The notes: a model not told the origin generated them from the letters alone. A DNA stretch of 32,022 nt from Rhizobium sp. C4 (GCF_021026315.1 NZ_JAJNCX010000022.1:1-32022); one strand, 5' to 3'. Positions 25,401 through 32,022 are shown, counted from the first letter of the stretch. Program-made: numbers and translations.

Positions 25401-25909
25401 TCGACACACTGCTCGGCCCGGAAATGCGCTCGACCGGCGAAGTCATGGGCCTTGACACCGACTACGCGCTGGCCTTTGCCAAGTCGCAGCTCGGCGCCGG
25501 CGTCGATCTGCCGCGTGACGGCGCCGTCTTCGTCTCCGTCCGCGACGGCGACAAGGACCGCATCCTGCCTGCCATCCGCATCCTGGCCGATATCGGCTTC
25601 AAGGTGCTGGCAACCGGCGGCACGCAGCGCTTCCTCGCCGAAAACGGCATCGAGGCGATCAAGATCAACAAGGTTCTGGAAGGCCGCCCGCATATCGAGG
25701 ACGCCATCCGCAACCGCCAGGTCAGCCTCGTCTTCAACACCACCGACGGCAACAAGGCGATCTCCGACTCCAAGTCGCTCCGCCGCGCCGCGCTGATGCA
25801 GAAGGTGCCCTACTACACGACCATGTCGGGCGCACTGGCAGCCGCAGAAGCCATCCGCGCGCTGAAGGCCGGCAACCTCGAAGTGCGGCCGCTGCAGAGC
25901 TATTTCTGA
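22427..25909 (+). CDS. carB: Carbamoyl-phosphate synthase large subunit
   Basis: The 1160-residue protein makes carbamoyl phosphate from bicarbonate, ATP and ammonia. Two homologous halves are visible: the carboxyphosphate half starts [30 protein letters not shown] and carries [16 protein letters not shown]; the carbamoyl-phosphate half starts [28 protein letters not shown] and carries [14 protein letters not shown]. The C-terminal MGS-like domain ([24 protein letters not shown]) binds allosteric effectors such as UMP and ornithine. At 1160 residues it is longer than E. coli CarB (1073) because of an insertion of about 80 residues in the N-terminal half ([24 protein letters not shown] onwards), as in other rhizobial CarB. 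It has its own promoter and ends at a hairpin. Confidence 0.97.
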   Translation: MPKRQDIKSILIIGAGPIVIGQACEFDYSGTQACKALKEEGYRVILVNSNPATIMTDPGLADATYIEPITPEVVAKIIAKERPDALLPTMGGQTALNTALSLKRMGVLDRYNVEMIGAKPEAIDKAEDRALFREAMEKIGLETPKSMLANATEIKNADRKTHEAARAKLRAELSGDALDKALDDLENQWNLGETDRKQRYISHAMAVAAQAIDVVGLPAIIRPSFTMGGTGGGIAYNRSEFFDIIGYGLDASPTTEVLIEESVLGWKEYEMEVVRDKADNCIIICSIENIDPMGVHTGDSITVAPALTLTDKEYQIMRNASIAVLREIGVETGGSNVQFAVNPENGRLVVIEMNPRVSRSSALASKATGFPIAKIAAKLAVGYTLDELENDITGGATPASFEPSIDYVVTKIPRFAFEKFPGASPVLTTAMKSVGEVMAIGRTFAESLQKALRGLETGLTGLDEIEIPGLGDGDDKNAIRAAIGTPTPNRLRHVAQALRLGMTEEEVHQGCKIDPWFIAQLKNIVDMEARVREHGLPEDDQNLRMLKAMGFSDARLASLTGKTAKEVAHLRNRLNVRPVYKRIDTCAAEFASPTAYMYSTYETPFAGATRSEAEVSTRKKVVILGGGPNRIGQGIEFDYCCCHAAFALKDAGFEAIMVNCNPETVSTDYDTSDRLYFEPLTAEDVIEILRAEQENGELVGVIVQFGGQTPLKLAEALEKNGIPILGTAPDMIDLAEDRDRFQKLLQKLDLTQPNNGIAYSVEQARLVAGEIGFPLVVRPSYVLGGRAMQILHSESQLQSYLLDTVPELVPEDIKARYPNDKTGQINTLLGKNPLLFDSYLTNAIEVDVDCLCDGKDVFVSGIMEHIEEAGIHSGDSACSLPVHTLSDEMVDELERQTKILAKALNVGGLMNVQFAVKDGTIYILEVNPRASRTVPFVAKTIGAPIAKIAARIMAGEKLDEAIAAYGQKPNPRALKHIAVKEAVFPFARFPGVDTLLGPEMRSTGEVMGLDTDYALAFAKSQLGAGVDLPRDGAVFVSVRDGDKDRILPAIRILADIGFKVLATGGTQRFLAENGIEAIKINKVLEGRPHIEDAIRNRQVSLVFNTTDGNKAISDSKSLRRAALMQKVPYYTTMSGALAAAEAIRALKAGNLEVRPLQSYF

Positions 25910-25923
25910 GAATAGCCTTTTCC

Positions 25924-25951
25924 GGCCGCAGCGCGACAAGCCGCTGCGGCC
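25924..25951 (+). terminator. Hairpin after carB
   Basis: GGCCGCAGCG (25924-25933) and CGCTGCGGCC (25942-25951) form a perfect 10-bp stem with an 8-nt loop, 14 bp after the carB stop. The T tract is short (CCCTTT), so strength is uncertain. Confidence 0.6.
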
Positions 25952-26010
25952 CGGTCCCTTTGCCGCCGGAACATAACCCCTGATTGCAAATTGGGATAAT
26001 TCCACTACTA

Positions 26011-26033
26011 TCCTCCCTCATCATGAGGGAGGA
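26011..26033 (+). promoter_or_regulatory. Perfect hairpin covering the ribosome binding site of the DUF2235 gene
   Basis: TCCTCCCTCA (26011-26020) and TGAGGGAGGA (26024-26033) are perfect inverted repeats with a 3-nt loop. The right arm contains the Shine-Dalgarno GGGAGGA for the ATG at 26038, so in RNA the stem would hide it. A possible promoter lies just upstream (TTGCAA at 25984, CTATCC at 26008, 18-bp spacer); if used, transcription would start within the repeat, and it could instead act as a DNA operator. Confidence 0.55.
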
Positions 26034-26037
26034 GATC

Positions 26038-27204
26038 ATGGCAAAGAACATCGTCATCCTGCTCGACGGCACGTCGAACCAGATCAACGGCGAGCGCACC
26101 AACGTTCTGAGACTCTATGGCTGCCTGAAGAGAAACGAGACGCAGCTGGTCTTCTACCAGCCGGGCGTCGGAACGTTCGGCAACCTGGGCTGGTGGTCCT
26201 CGCTTCGCTCGAAGGCATTTATCCTGATCGGTCTGGCGACGGGCGCCGGGATCGATGACAATGTCATGGAAGCATATCGCTTTCTCGTCAATCGTTGGGA
26301 ACCTGGAGACAATATCTATGTCATCGGCTTCAGCCGCGGCGCCTACACAGCGCGCCTTCTGACGGGATTCATCCGGGTTTTCGGGCTCACGAAGCCCGAG
26401 CAGGATAACCTGGTTCGCTATGCATTCAGAGCCTACAAGAATTTCGGCTTCACTGCTGAAAGCAAGCGTTTTGATGACGAGATCGAACACTATCAGAAGG
26501 TTCTGCAGGGCAAACCGATCCGTGTGGAGTTCCTCGGCCTGTGGGATACCGTTGCCTCGGTCTTCGATCGGAAGTCCCGCTTCCCGTGGCTGACACTGAA
26601 GCAGAAGGCCTACACGAACAAGAATGACCGCATCAAGACGGTGCGGCAAGCGCTGGCCATCGATGAACACCGGACGATGTTCCAGCCCTCGCTCTGGACG
26701 CCGGATCAGAAATACCAATACTGGTCGTATGAAAAAAATGGCTTCGACACTGTGCCGCAAGACTTCAAGGAGGTCTGGTTCACAGGCTGCCACACGGATG
26801 TCGGAGGCGGCCAGCCTGAGCAGAAGAGCGCGCTCGCGAAAATACCCCTGGAGTGGCTGTACCGCGAAGCCTGCGACAGCGGCATCAAGGGCGACGATGT
26901 CGTCTTCGACTTGCTTGCAAAAGGCATCGGGGACAATAGTGGTCATTATGTCCCGCCGTCTCCCACCGGGAAGATCAACGAATCCATGAACATCGCCTGG
27001 GCGATCGTGGAATTCTTCCCACGCCGCATTCTCAAGACGTCGCTCAGACTTTGGCCAAGACTGGGACGATTCTACCTTCCGATTTTCGACCGGCGGAAAA
27101 TCCCTTCAAAGGCGGTGATCCATCCCTCAGTCGACATCAGGATGAAACAGATGCCCGACTACAGGCCCCGAAATCTTCCCGGCGACCATATGTTCGGGTC
27201 CTGA
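26038..27204 (+). CDS. DUF2235 alpha/beta-hydrolase-like protein
   Basis: The 388-residue protein has the DUF2235 signature: the opening KNIVILLDGTSNQ, the nucleophile elbow GFSRGAYTAR with S99, FLGLWDTVASV, and GCHTDVGGG near residue 250 with the probable catalytic histidine. The domain is shared by Tle1-type phospholipase effectors of type VI secretion, but many stand-alone members have no known role. No signal peptide is seen, and no VgrG, PAAR or immunity gene is nearby, which speaks against an effector here. The C-terminal part ends IDRR-x-type basic and may lie near membranes. ATG 26038 is fixed by GGAGG 6 nt upstream. The gene is AT-richer in codon use than carB next to it, consistent with an accessory gene. 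Confidence 0.85.
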   Translation: MAKNIVILLDGTSNQINGERTNVLRLYGCLKRNETQLVFYQPGVGTFGNLGWWSSLRSKAFILIGLATGAGIDDNVMEAYRFLVNRWEPGDNIYVIGFSRGAYTARLLTGFIRVFGLTKPEQDNLVRYAFRAYKNFGFTAESKRFDDEIEHYQKVLQGKPIRVEFLGLWDTVASVFDRKSRFPWLTLKQKAYTNKNDRIKTVRQALAIDEHRTMFQPSLWTPDQKYQYWSYEKNGFDTVPQDFKEVWFTGCHTDVGGGQPEQKSALAKIPLEWLYREACDSGIKGDDVVFDLLAKGIGDNSGHYVPPSPTGKINESMNIAWAIVEFFPRRILKTSLRLWPRLGRFYLPIFDRRKIPSKAVIHPSVDIRMKQMPDYRPRNLPGDHMFGS

Positions 27205-27221
27205 AGCATCATCGGCGCAAT

Positions 27222-27239
27222 CTGTCACAAGTCCTTCAC
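27222..27239 (+). promoter_or_regulatory. PHO box-like element upstream of ppk2
   Basis: CTGTCAC (27222-27228), AAGT, CCTTCAC (27233-27239): two 7-bp direct repeats 4 bp apart, matching the PhoB consensus (CTGTCAT-N4-CTGTCAY) at about 14 of 18 positions, 45 bp before the ppk2 start. Regulation by phosphate starvation would suit polyphosphate metabolism. Confidence 0.5.
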
Positions 27240-27284
27240 AGAACCCTGCTTCTCTCCGGCAAAACCGCCGCAAGGATTTGACGA

Positions 27285-28187
27285 ATGCAATATGACCTCG
27301 AACGCATCAAGACAGAAATTGCTGACAGCTTCGACGAAGAGCTGGAAATGCAGATGGACGAGGATCAGCTTGACGAGCTTGTCGTCGACGGAATGACGCA
27401 TGAGACGGAGCCGACGCTCGATCGCAAGATCTACTTCCGCGAGCTCTTCCGCCTGCAGCACGAGCTGGTGAAGCTTCAGGACTGGATCCAGCACAAGAAG
27501 CTGAAGGTCGTGGTGATCTTCGAAGGCCGCGATTCTGCCGGCAAGGGTGGCGCGATCAAGCGCGTGACGCAGCGTCTCAATCCACGCGTCTGCCGCGTCG
27601 TGGCGCTCCCCGCGCCCACCGAGCGCGAACGTCACCAGTGGTATTTCCAGCGTTACATTCCGCACCTGCCGAGCGCTGGCGAAATGGTTCTCTTCGACCG
27701 CTCCTGGTACAACCGCGCCGGCGTCGAGCGTGTCATGGGCTTCTGCACCAAGGACGAGCTGGAAGAATTCTTCCGCTCCGTTCCGGAATTCGAGCGCATG
27801 CTCGTCCGCTCCGGCATCATCCTCATCAAATACTGGTTCTCGATCACCGACGAGGAGCAGGAATTCCGCTTCAAGATGCGCATCCACGATCCGCTGAAGC
27901 AGTGGAAGCTCTCGCCCATGGACCTGGAAAGCCGCGTGCACTGGGAAGACTACACCAAGGCCAAGGAAGAGATGCTCGACCGCACCCACACACCCGAAAC
28001 GCCCTGGTGGGTGGTCGAGGCCGTCGACAAGAAGCGCGCCCGCCTGAACTGCATCGCGCATCTCCTCAAGCAGATCCCGTACGAGGAGGTCCCGCGCCCG
28101 ACGATCGATCTTCCCGAGCGCGTCCATCATGACGACTACTACCGTATGCCGGTTCCAGACGACATGTACGTCCCGAAGCTCTATTGA
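27285..28187 (+). CDS. ppk2: Polyphosphate kinase 2 (PPK2)
   Basis: The 300-residue protein transfers phosphate between polyphosphate and nucleotides, mostly making GTP/ATP from GDP/ADP. The P-loop is at 81-89 (GRDSAGKGG), the lid motif at 138-144 (DRSWYNR), and the second Walker-type region reads MVLFDRSWYNRAGVERVMGF; KYWFSITDEEQEFRFKMRIHDPLKQWKLSPMDLES is the conserved C-terminal core. It is the size of short single-domain class I PPK2 enzymes of rhizobia and is cytoplasmic. ATG 27285 has AAGGA upstream. It is preceded by a PHO-box-like element and is separated from the DUF2235 gene by 80 bp, so it is probably its own unit. Confidence 0.95.
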   Translation: MQYDLERIKTEIADSFDEELEMQMDEDQLDELVVDGMTHETEPTLDRKIYFRELFRLQHELVKLQDWIQHKKLKVVVIFEGRDSAGKGGAIKRVTQRLNPRVCRVVALPAPTERERHQWYFQRYIPHLPSAGEMVLFDRSWYNRAGVERVMGFCTKDELEEFFRSVPEFERMLVRSGIILIKYWFSITDEEQEFRFKMRIHDPLKQWKLSPMDLESRVHWEDYTKAKEEMLDRTHTPETPWWVVEAVDKKRARLNCIAHLLKQIPYEEVPRPTIDLPERVHHDDYYRMPVPDDMYVPKLY

Positions 28188-28307
28188 GCACCTGAACCGG
28201 AACGGCACAGGATACGTCGCTTCATTACTTCGGAGTTAACACCCCCGCGCAGAATTTAGCCCGCTGTTAGACGTTTCTTCAGCAGACTTGATTTATAACA
28301 AGTCAGA

Positions 28308-28341
28308 CGGGATCGCAGCGGCTTCAGGCGCTGCGATCCCG
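28308..28341. repeat. Perfect 13-bp inverted repeat between ppk2 and the GGDEF gene
   Basis: CGGGATCGCAGCG (28308-28320) and CGCTGCGATCCCG (28329-28341) form a perfect 13-bp GC-rich stem with an 8-nt loop, 120 bp after the ppk2 stop and 75 bp before the ATG at 28417. No T tract follows. It may be a terminator for ppk2, a leader structure or a DNA-binding site. Confidence 0.6.
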
Positions 28342-28416
28342 CATGTCCGGCCAAAGCAGGAATTCCCCTGCCCGGCTGACGCGGGGAACACGTTCTTGAA
28401 GGCAGCCAAGCTAGGC

Positions 28417-29184
28417 ATGCGGGATTACACAATTGTCGTGGCGGCGACGCTGGCCTTCACGGCAGCGGCGACGTGCGTCACCTTCGCCATCGACTTCAGC
28501 AACCTGATGTCGGAAACAGGCGATCAATTCTGGGGCGATGTCCGCAGTGATATTCTCAACCCCATCTGCATCGGCGGACCGACATTCTTCTACCTGTTTG
28601 CCAAGCTGCGGCAACTGGCGCTGACGCGCAAGGCGCTGGAACGCCTGGCATATACCGACAGTCTCACCGGCATCTTCAATCGCCGCGCCTTCCACAATGC
28701 GGTCGAACCCGTCCTCCTTGCCGACACACCGGTCGCGGCGGCGATGATGGTCATCGACATCGATCATTTCAAGAAGGTCAACGACACATTCGGCCACCAC
28801 GCCGGCGACGAGGCGCTTGTCGCCGTCACCGAGGCGATCAAGGCCTGCCTTGCAAGCGAGGATGTCTTCGGGCGGATCGGCGGCGAGGAATTTGCCGTCT
28901 TCACCCGCTGCGCCACGCCCGGTCTGGCGGCCCTCCAGGCCGAAAAACTGCGCGCCGCCGTCGCCGCATCGGAATTCGGCATGACGCTTCCCGACTCCGG
29001 ACTGTCCGTCAGCATCGGCGTGGCCTTCAGCGATGTTGCGACCAGCTATGAGCAACTCTATCGCGAGGCGGACGCCTGTCTCTACGAGGCAAAGCAGTCC
29101 GGCCGAAACCGTGTCGTTGTCACCTTCCGCGACGGCCACCGCAGCCTTGACGGAAACATGTCACCCGCCTTAGGCGTCGCCTGA
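28417..29184 (+). CDS. Membrane-bound GGDEF diguanylate cyclase
   Basis: The 255-residue protein has two hydrophobic segments (residues 5-25, and about 46-63, NPICIGGPTFFYLFAKL) with a short loop between, a coiled linker (LRQLALTRKALERLAYTDSLTGIFNRRAF), and a complete GGDEF domain with MMVIDIDHFKKVNDTFGHHAGDEAL and the active-site GGEEF at 155-159, so it should make c-di-GMP. The inhibitory I-site RxxD is absent (the matching place reads ASED), so product feedback is unlikely. The frame is open back to a TTG at 28288, but a strong inverted repeat lies in that stretch, so the first ATG is preferred. Signal sensed is unknown; it probably influences motility, biofilm or exopolysaccharide. Confidence 0.88.
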   Translation: MRDYTIVVAATLAFTAAATCVTFAIDFSNLMSETGDQFWGDVRSDILNPICIGGPTFFYLFAKLRQLALTRKALERLAYTDSLTGIFNRRAFHNAVEPVLLADTPVAAAMMVIDIDHFKKVNDTFGHHAGDEALVAVTEAIKACLASEDVFGRIGGEEFAVFTRCATPGLAALQAEKLRAAVAASEFGMTLPDSGLSVSIGVAFSDVATSYEQLYREADACLYEAKQSGRNRVVVTFRDGHRSLDGNMSPALGVA

Positions 29185-29323
29185 AAGCGCGGACGCGGTT
29201 TCCGCCAGAGCCTTTCCAACGAAATCGGATACGCCGGCAGCACGCCCTCCCAGTCTGAAAAAGGAAAGGCGGTTTCCATCTTCCCCGGAATTGCCCTTGC
29301 ATCCAAAATCCGGCGCAGTATCG

Positions 29324-30100
29324 ATGACGACACCGAAAGTGACCGGTGACGGCAAAGGCAGAGAGGCGCAATCCGTGCAGGCGAGGAAGGATTTTCGCTC
29401 CGGTCTTGCCGCGTCGATTGCCATTCACCTTGTCGCGCTTTTCTGTCTCCTCCGGTTCAGCCCGGCCCCGGTCGAGGACATGTCCGAGCCAATCGTTTCG
29501 GTCACGATAGTTCCGCAGGCCACAGCCCCGGAACGCCCAAGCGCCCCCGAGCCCTCCTCGCCAGCGGACAAGGCGGCAGAACAGCAGCAGCCATCGCCCC
29601 CATCGGAACGGCAAAGGGATGCAGTGGACGCGCCTGCGCCAACACCGACACCAGCGCCGCAAACAGCACAAGCGCCGGACAATGCGCCGACGCCTCCGCC
29701 ACAACCCGATCCCGCACCGACGATGAAGGAGGCGAGCGCATTCTACGCAGCCACCATCCTCGCCAGGCCGGAAAACCGCTCCGCCCGCGACGCGCTCAGG
29801 ACATTGTCGCCCGCAGAGCGCAACGAACAGCTCTGCGATACCGAAGCGATGGAGCAGATCCGCCGCGCCGATACCAGGATGCACCCGGACCGGCTGATTG
29901 CCTATGCCCTCCAGAACACGGAAGTGGATGGCGACCGGCTGCATGCCCCCGGTGCCGCCTTCCGCAGCGCCCATCGCTGGTTCCGCCTCGCCTTCGACTG
30001 CACACTTGATGCGAAGCGAAGCGCCGTGACAGCCTTTCGCTTTGCCATCGGCGAACCGATCCCGTCGAGCCGATGGAGCGACCTGCAGCTTGAGCGATGA
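29324..30100 (+). CDS. DUF930 protein with TonB-like architecture (paralogue 2)
   Basis: The 258-residue protein repeats the layout of the gene at 4202-5140: one membrane segment (GLAASIAIHLVALFCLL, residues about 28-45), a Pro/Ala/Gln-rich linker (PSAPEPSSPAD, TPTPAPQTAQAPDN), and a C-terminal DUF930 domain (ASAFYAATILA, EQLCDTEAMEQIRRAD, LIAYAL, PGAAFRSAHRWFRLAFDCTLD, EPIPSSRWSDLQLER). Shared landmarks with the first copy are QLC-TE, the AY-L motif, AFR(T/S)-x2-W, F-x-C and the closing (V/I)P-S-W. The linker is shorter and less charged. ATG 29324 has only a weak ribosome binding site; TTG 29291 is possible. It is inner-membrane with a periplasmic domain; no function is known. Confidence 0.8.
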   Translation: MTTPKVTGDGKGREAQSVQARKDFRSGLAASIAIHLVALFCLLRFSPAPVEDMSEPIVSVTIVPQATAPERPSAPEPSSPADKAAEQQQPSPPSERQRDAVDAPAPTPTPAPQTAQAPDNAPTPPPQPDPAPTMKEASAFYAATILARPENRSARDALRTLSPAERNEQLCDTEAMEQIRRADTRMHPDRLIAYALQNTEVDGDRLHAPGAAFRSAHRWFRLAFDCTLDAKRSAVTAFRFAIGEPIPSSRWSDLQLER

Positions 30101-30188
30101 GCCCCCCAAGCATTTGTTCTCAAAGCGCCTTTGAAACCGAGGGAATGCGTGTCACAGATTTTCCTCGCTTTTTCGAAAGGCTTTCTGT

Positions 30189-30194
30189 TATATT
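30189..30194 (+). promoter_or_regulatory. Possible -10 element of the greA promoter
   Basis: TATATT (30189-30194) is a good -10; the -35 region 17-18 bp upstream (CGCTTT) matches poorly. If used, transcription begins near 30201, just before the leader hairpin. Confidence 0.35.
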
Positions 30195-30207
30195 GTTTTC
30201 CGTTTTG

Positions 30208-30250
30208 AACGGTTCCGTTGCGTGAAGCTCCGGGGACCGTTTTATTTTTG
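30208..30250 (+). terminator. Terminator-like hairpin in the greA leader
   Basis: AACGGTTCC (30208-30216) pairs with GGGACCGTT (30233-30241) over 9 bp (one G-T pair), loop 16 nt, followed by TTATTTTTG. It is a good rho-independent terminator. It either ends the DUF930 transcript or acts as an attenuator between the greA promoter and the greA gene, which starts about 90 bp further on. Confidence 0.6.
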
Positions 30251-30336
30251 TGCCGCGCCCATCAAAAGACGTGGAAACGACAAGACATGCGGCCGCATGG
30301 TTGACCCCATGCGTCAGCGACGGGAAGGAAATGGAA

Positions 30337-30813
30337 ATGGTCGAAAAAGTTCCGATGACCCAGTCCGGCTATGCCAAGCTCAGCGAAGAGCTGCGCTGGC
30401 GCCAGCAGGAAGAACGCCCCCGCATCATCGAGGCGATCGCCGAAGCGCGCGCCCATGGCGACCTGTCGGAAAATGCCGAATATCACGCCGCCAAGGAAGC
30501 GCAGAGCCACAACGAGGGCCGCATCGGCGAGCTTGAGGACTATATCTCGCGCGCCGAGGTCATCGATCTTTCCAAGATGTCCGGCACCAAGATCAAGTTC
30601 GGCGCCACCGTGAAGCTCGTCGACGAGGACACGGAAGAAGAAAAGACCTACCAGATCGTCGGCGACCAGGAAGCCGATGTGAAGTCCGGCCGCATCTCGA
30701 TCTCCTCGCCGATCGCCCGCGCCCTCATCGGCAAGGAAAAGGGTGATAGTATCGAGGTCAACGCGCCCGGCGGCTCCAAGGCCTACGAAATCCTGAACAT
30801 CACCTGGGGCTGA
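30337..30813 (+). CDS. greA: Transcription elongation factor GreA
   Basis: The 158-residue protein rescues backtracked RNA polymerase by stimulating transcript cleavage. The N-terminal coiled coil ([51 protein letters not shown]) has the acidic tip D-x-SENAEY that reaches the active site, and the C-terminal globular domain has [54 protein letters not shown] 30337 is chosen over ATG 30331 because GAAGGA is then 7 nt upstream and the length fits the family. lpsB begins 20 bp after its stop, an arrangement known from rhizobial LPS loci, so the two are co-transcribed. Confidence 0.97.
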   Translation: MVEKVPMTQSGYAKLSEELRWRQQEERPRIIEAIAEARAHGDLSENAEYHAAKEAQSHNEGRIGELEDYISRAEVIDLSKMSGTKIKFGATVKLVDEDTEEEKTYQIVGDQEADVKSGRISISSPIARALIGKEKGDSIEVNAPGGSKAYEILNITWG

Positions 30814-30833
30814 TCCGCCCGGATATCAAGACA

Positions 30834-31892
30834 GTGCCAAAGCTTGCGACCGCCGCCGAAACCCGCGTCATTGCGCCGAATTTCAAGCGGCGGCTGTCGG
30901 GCGTCACGTCGACGATCGTCCAGCTCGTTCCGGAACAGAACCGCCAGGGCCAGCACGTTGCCGTGCTTGGCCCCGGCCTTCCCGACCACCTGCCGCATCT
31001 CGGCTGGCTTGACCTCTTCAGGCTCTGGCAGAAACCGGCAGGCGGCGGCAAGCGCATCTGGCACGCGCGCCGCAACAACGAAATGCTCTTCGGCCTGCTG
31101 CTGCGCGACGTGTTGCGCATGCCGATCAGGCTGCTCTTCACCTCCGCCGCCCAGCGCCACCACAGCAGCTATACCCGCTGGCTGATTGCGAAGATGGATG
31201 CCGTGGTCGCCACAAGCGCCCGCTCCGGCTCCTATCTCAAGGTGCCGCATACGGTCGTCTCGCATGGCGTCGACCTCGCGCTCTTCCATCCGCCGGAAAA
31301 TGACAGCGACACGATGGCCGCAACCGGCCTGCCCGGCACATATCTCATCGGCTGCTTCGGCCGCGTGCGCCAAAGCAAGGGGACAGACCTTTTCGTCCGC
31401 GCCATGGTCGAGCTGCTGCCGCGCTATCCCGACTGGACCGCCATCGTCACCGGCCGCGTCACCGCCGACAACAAGGCCTTCGCCGCAGCGCTGGAAGCCG
31501 ATATCAAGGCTGCGGGACTGGAGGATCGCATCCGCATCCTCGGCGAGGTGGATGACATCAAGCCCTGGTATCGCCGCCTCACCCTTTACGTCGCCCCGTC
31601 CCGCAACGAGGGCTTTGGCCTGACCCCGCTCGAAGCCATGGCCTCGAAAACGGCCGTCGTCGCCAGCGACGCCGGCGCCTATGCCGGCATGATCGAGAAC
31701 GGAAAGACCGGCGAAATCGCCCCTGCCGGCAACTACGAGACGCTGCGCGATGCTATCGCCAAATATCTGGCTGCTCCGGCGTTTGCGGGAGCGCATGGCG
31801 AAAATGCACTGACCGAAGTCCGCTCCCGCTTCGACCTCAAGGGCGAGGCTGCAGCGCTGGGCGCGATTTATGAAGAGCTGGCGAAGGACTGA
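30834..31892 (+). CDS. lpsB: LPS core glycosyltransferase, LpsB/LpcC mannosyltransferase type
   Basis: The 352-residue protein is a GT-B fold glycosyltransferase of family GT4. The N-terminal acceptor domain starts MPKLATAAETRVIAPNFKRRLSGVTSTIVQLVP, and the C-terminal donor domain has YLIGCFGRVRQSKGTDLFVRAM, RIRILGEVDDIKPWYRRLTLYVAPSRNEGFGLTPLEAMA with the E-x7-E nucleotide-sugar motif. Length and sequence style match LpsB of Sinorhizobium meliloti and LpcC of Rhizobium leguminosarum, which add mannose to the inner LPS core at the inner membrane; these genes affect symbiosis and peptide sensitivity. GTG 30834 begins right at the conserved N terminus. It follows greA as in Sinorhizobium; the lpsEDC genes that would be next are not seen, the sequence instead turning to unrelated DNA. 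Confidence 0.88.
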   Translation: MPKLATAAETRVIAPNFKRRLSGVTSTIVQLVPEQNRQGQHVAVLGPGLPDHLPHLGWLDLFRLWQKPAGGGKRIWHARRNNEMLFGLLLRDVLRMPIRLLFTSAAQRHHSSYTRWLIAKMDAVVATSARSGSYLKVPHTVVSHGVDLALFHPPENDSDTMAATGLPGTYLIGCFGRVRQSKGTDLFVRAMVELLPRYPDWTAIVTGRVTADNKAFAAALEADIKAAGLEDRIRILGEVDDIKPWYRRLTLYVAPSRNEGFGLTPLEAMASKTAVVASDAGAYAGMIENGKTGEIAPAGNYETLRDAIAKYLAAPAFAGAHGENALTEVRSRFDLKGEAAALGAIYEELAKD

Positions 31893-31917
31893 AAAGCGCG
31901 CCCCATCCGTCTCCCCC

Positions 31918-32022
31918 CTTGTGGGACCATTGCATAACTCGCACTTGTTGGGATTTTGAGGATTGAAGACGCAGCTTTTCGAGCCCGGTTGTTGATTTTC
32001 CGGGCTTTTGGGTTGTTCTTTG
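31918..32022. other. Non-coding right edge, possibly the end of a mobile element
   Basis: After lpsB comes a C-rich intergenic stretch, then from about 31922 (GTGGGACCATTGCATAAC) the base composition and codon-like texture change to T/G-rich DNA with no open frame. This may be the terminal part of an insertion sequence upstream of its transposase, but no transposase codons are seen and the terminal repeat is not recognised with certainty. Confidence 0.25.
31982..32009 (+). terminator. Rho-independent terminator-like hairpin at the right edge
   Basis: AGCCCGG (31982-31988) pairs with CCGGGCT (32000-32006), loop 11 nt, followed by TTTTGGG after the stem base. It may end the greA-lpsB transcript, though it lies 90 bp from the lpsB stop and may belong to the foreign-looking DNA. 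Confidence 0.55.

Noticed and set aside
22346-26005. An open frame of about 1200 codons on the minus strand opposite carB
   Set aside because: It is a GC-driven shadow of carB; the composition (Asp/Val/Arg/Gly/His) is typical of antisense frames and no motif is seen.
26038-27204. DUF2235 protein as a type VI secretion phospholipase effector (Tle1)
   Set aside because: No VgrG, PAAR, chaperone or immunity gene is nearby; the domain alone does not show secretion.
28288-28416. Possible longer N terminus of the diguanylate cyclase from TTG 28288
   Set aside because: It would be interrupted at the DNA level by a 13-bp perfect inverted repeat, has no fitting ribosome binding site and adds a segment without family character.
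1-32022. CRISPR array, rRNA operon, prophage structural genes or a biosynthetic cluster
   Set aside because: I looked for regularly spaced repeats, rRNA segments, phage structural proteins and clustered biosynthetic enzymes and saw none.

Overview
The window reads as a stretch of a Rhizobiaceae (Alphaproteobacteria, Rhizobium/Agrobacterium/Sinorhizobium-like) chromosome. The evidence is high GC with C/G-ending codons, a dnaG-rpoD pair whose sigma factor has the long acidic alphaproteobacterial insert, separate carA and carB loci, a greA gene directly followed by an LpsB/LpcC-type LPS-core mannosyltransferase (an arrangement known from Sinorhizobium), and a 300-residue PPK2 of the rhizobial type. 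Most of it is ordinary core genome with small accessory pieces in the gaps.

Layout. 1-953: the right end of an IS3-family element that has cut off the 5' part of a tyrosine integrase, which itself abuts the 3' end of a tRNA-Ile2(CAU) gene; this is the scar of an integrated element. 1229-5140: envelope and secreted proteins, namely a SIMPL/BP26-like protein, a proline-rich exported orphan, a UPF0303 protein, an LprI-MliC lysozyme-inhibitor fusion, and a TonB-like DUF930 protein in an operon with a small orphan. 5258-9695: rpoD and dnaG, with a perfect CtrA-type box between them. 9782-10448: a BrnT/BrnA toxin-antitoxin pair with a palindromic operator. 10575-12592: a Tat-like secreted VOC/CatE-type protein, an Ivy-type lysozyme inhibitor and a YqeY protein. 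12788-14131: carA with a readable promoter.

14232-18952: a MATE exporter, a YpfJ-type metalloprotease, a GST and a DUF2306 membrane protein, divergent from a membrane-anchored LytTR regulator. 19023-22229: an EamA permease, and a MarR repressor divergent from a 14-TM MFS drug exporter, with repeated operator-like elements between them. 22427-25909: carB. 26038-29184: a stand-alone DUF2235 hydrolase whose ribosome binding site lies in a perfect hairpin, a ppk2 gene with a PHO-box-like element, and a membrane diguanylate cyclase. 29324-31892: a second DUF930 protein, then greA (with a terminator-like hairpin in its leader) and lpsB. The last ~100 bases look different from what precedes them and may be the edge of another mobile element.

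No large undescribed multi-gene system was found. The most useful leads are regulatory: the CtrA box at rpoD, the PHO box at ppk2, the greA leader terminator and the RBS hairpin of the DUF2235 gene. Two patterns also stand out: two unrelated lysozyme-inhibitor families and two divergent DUF930 paralogues. All functional calls come from reading motifs by eye; no database search was run.
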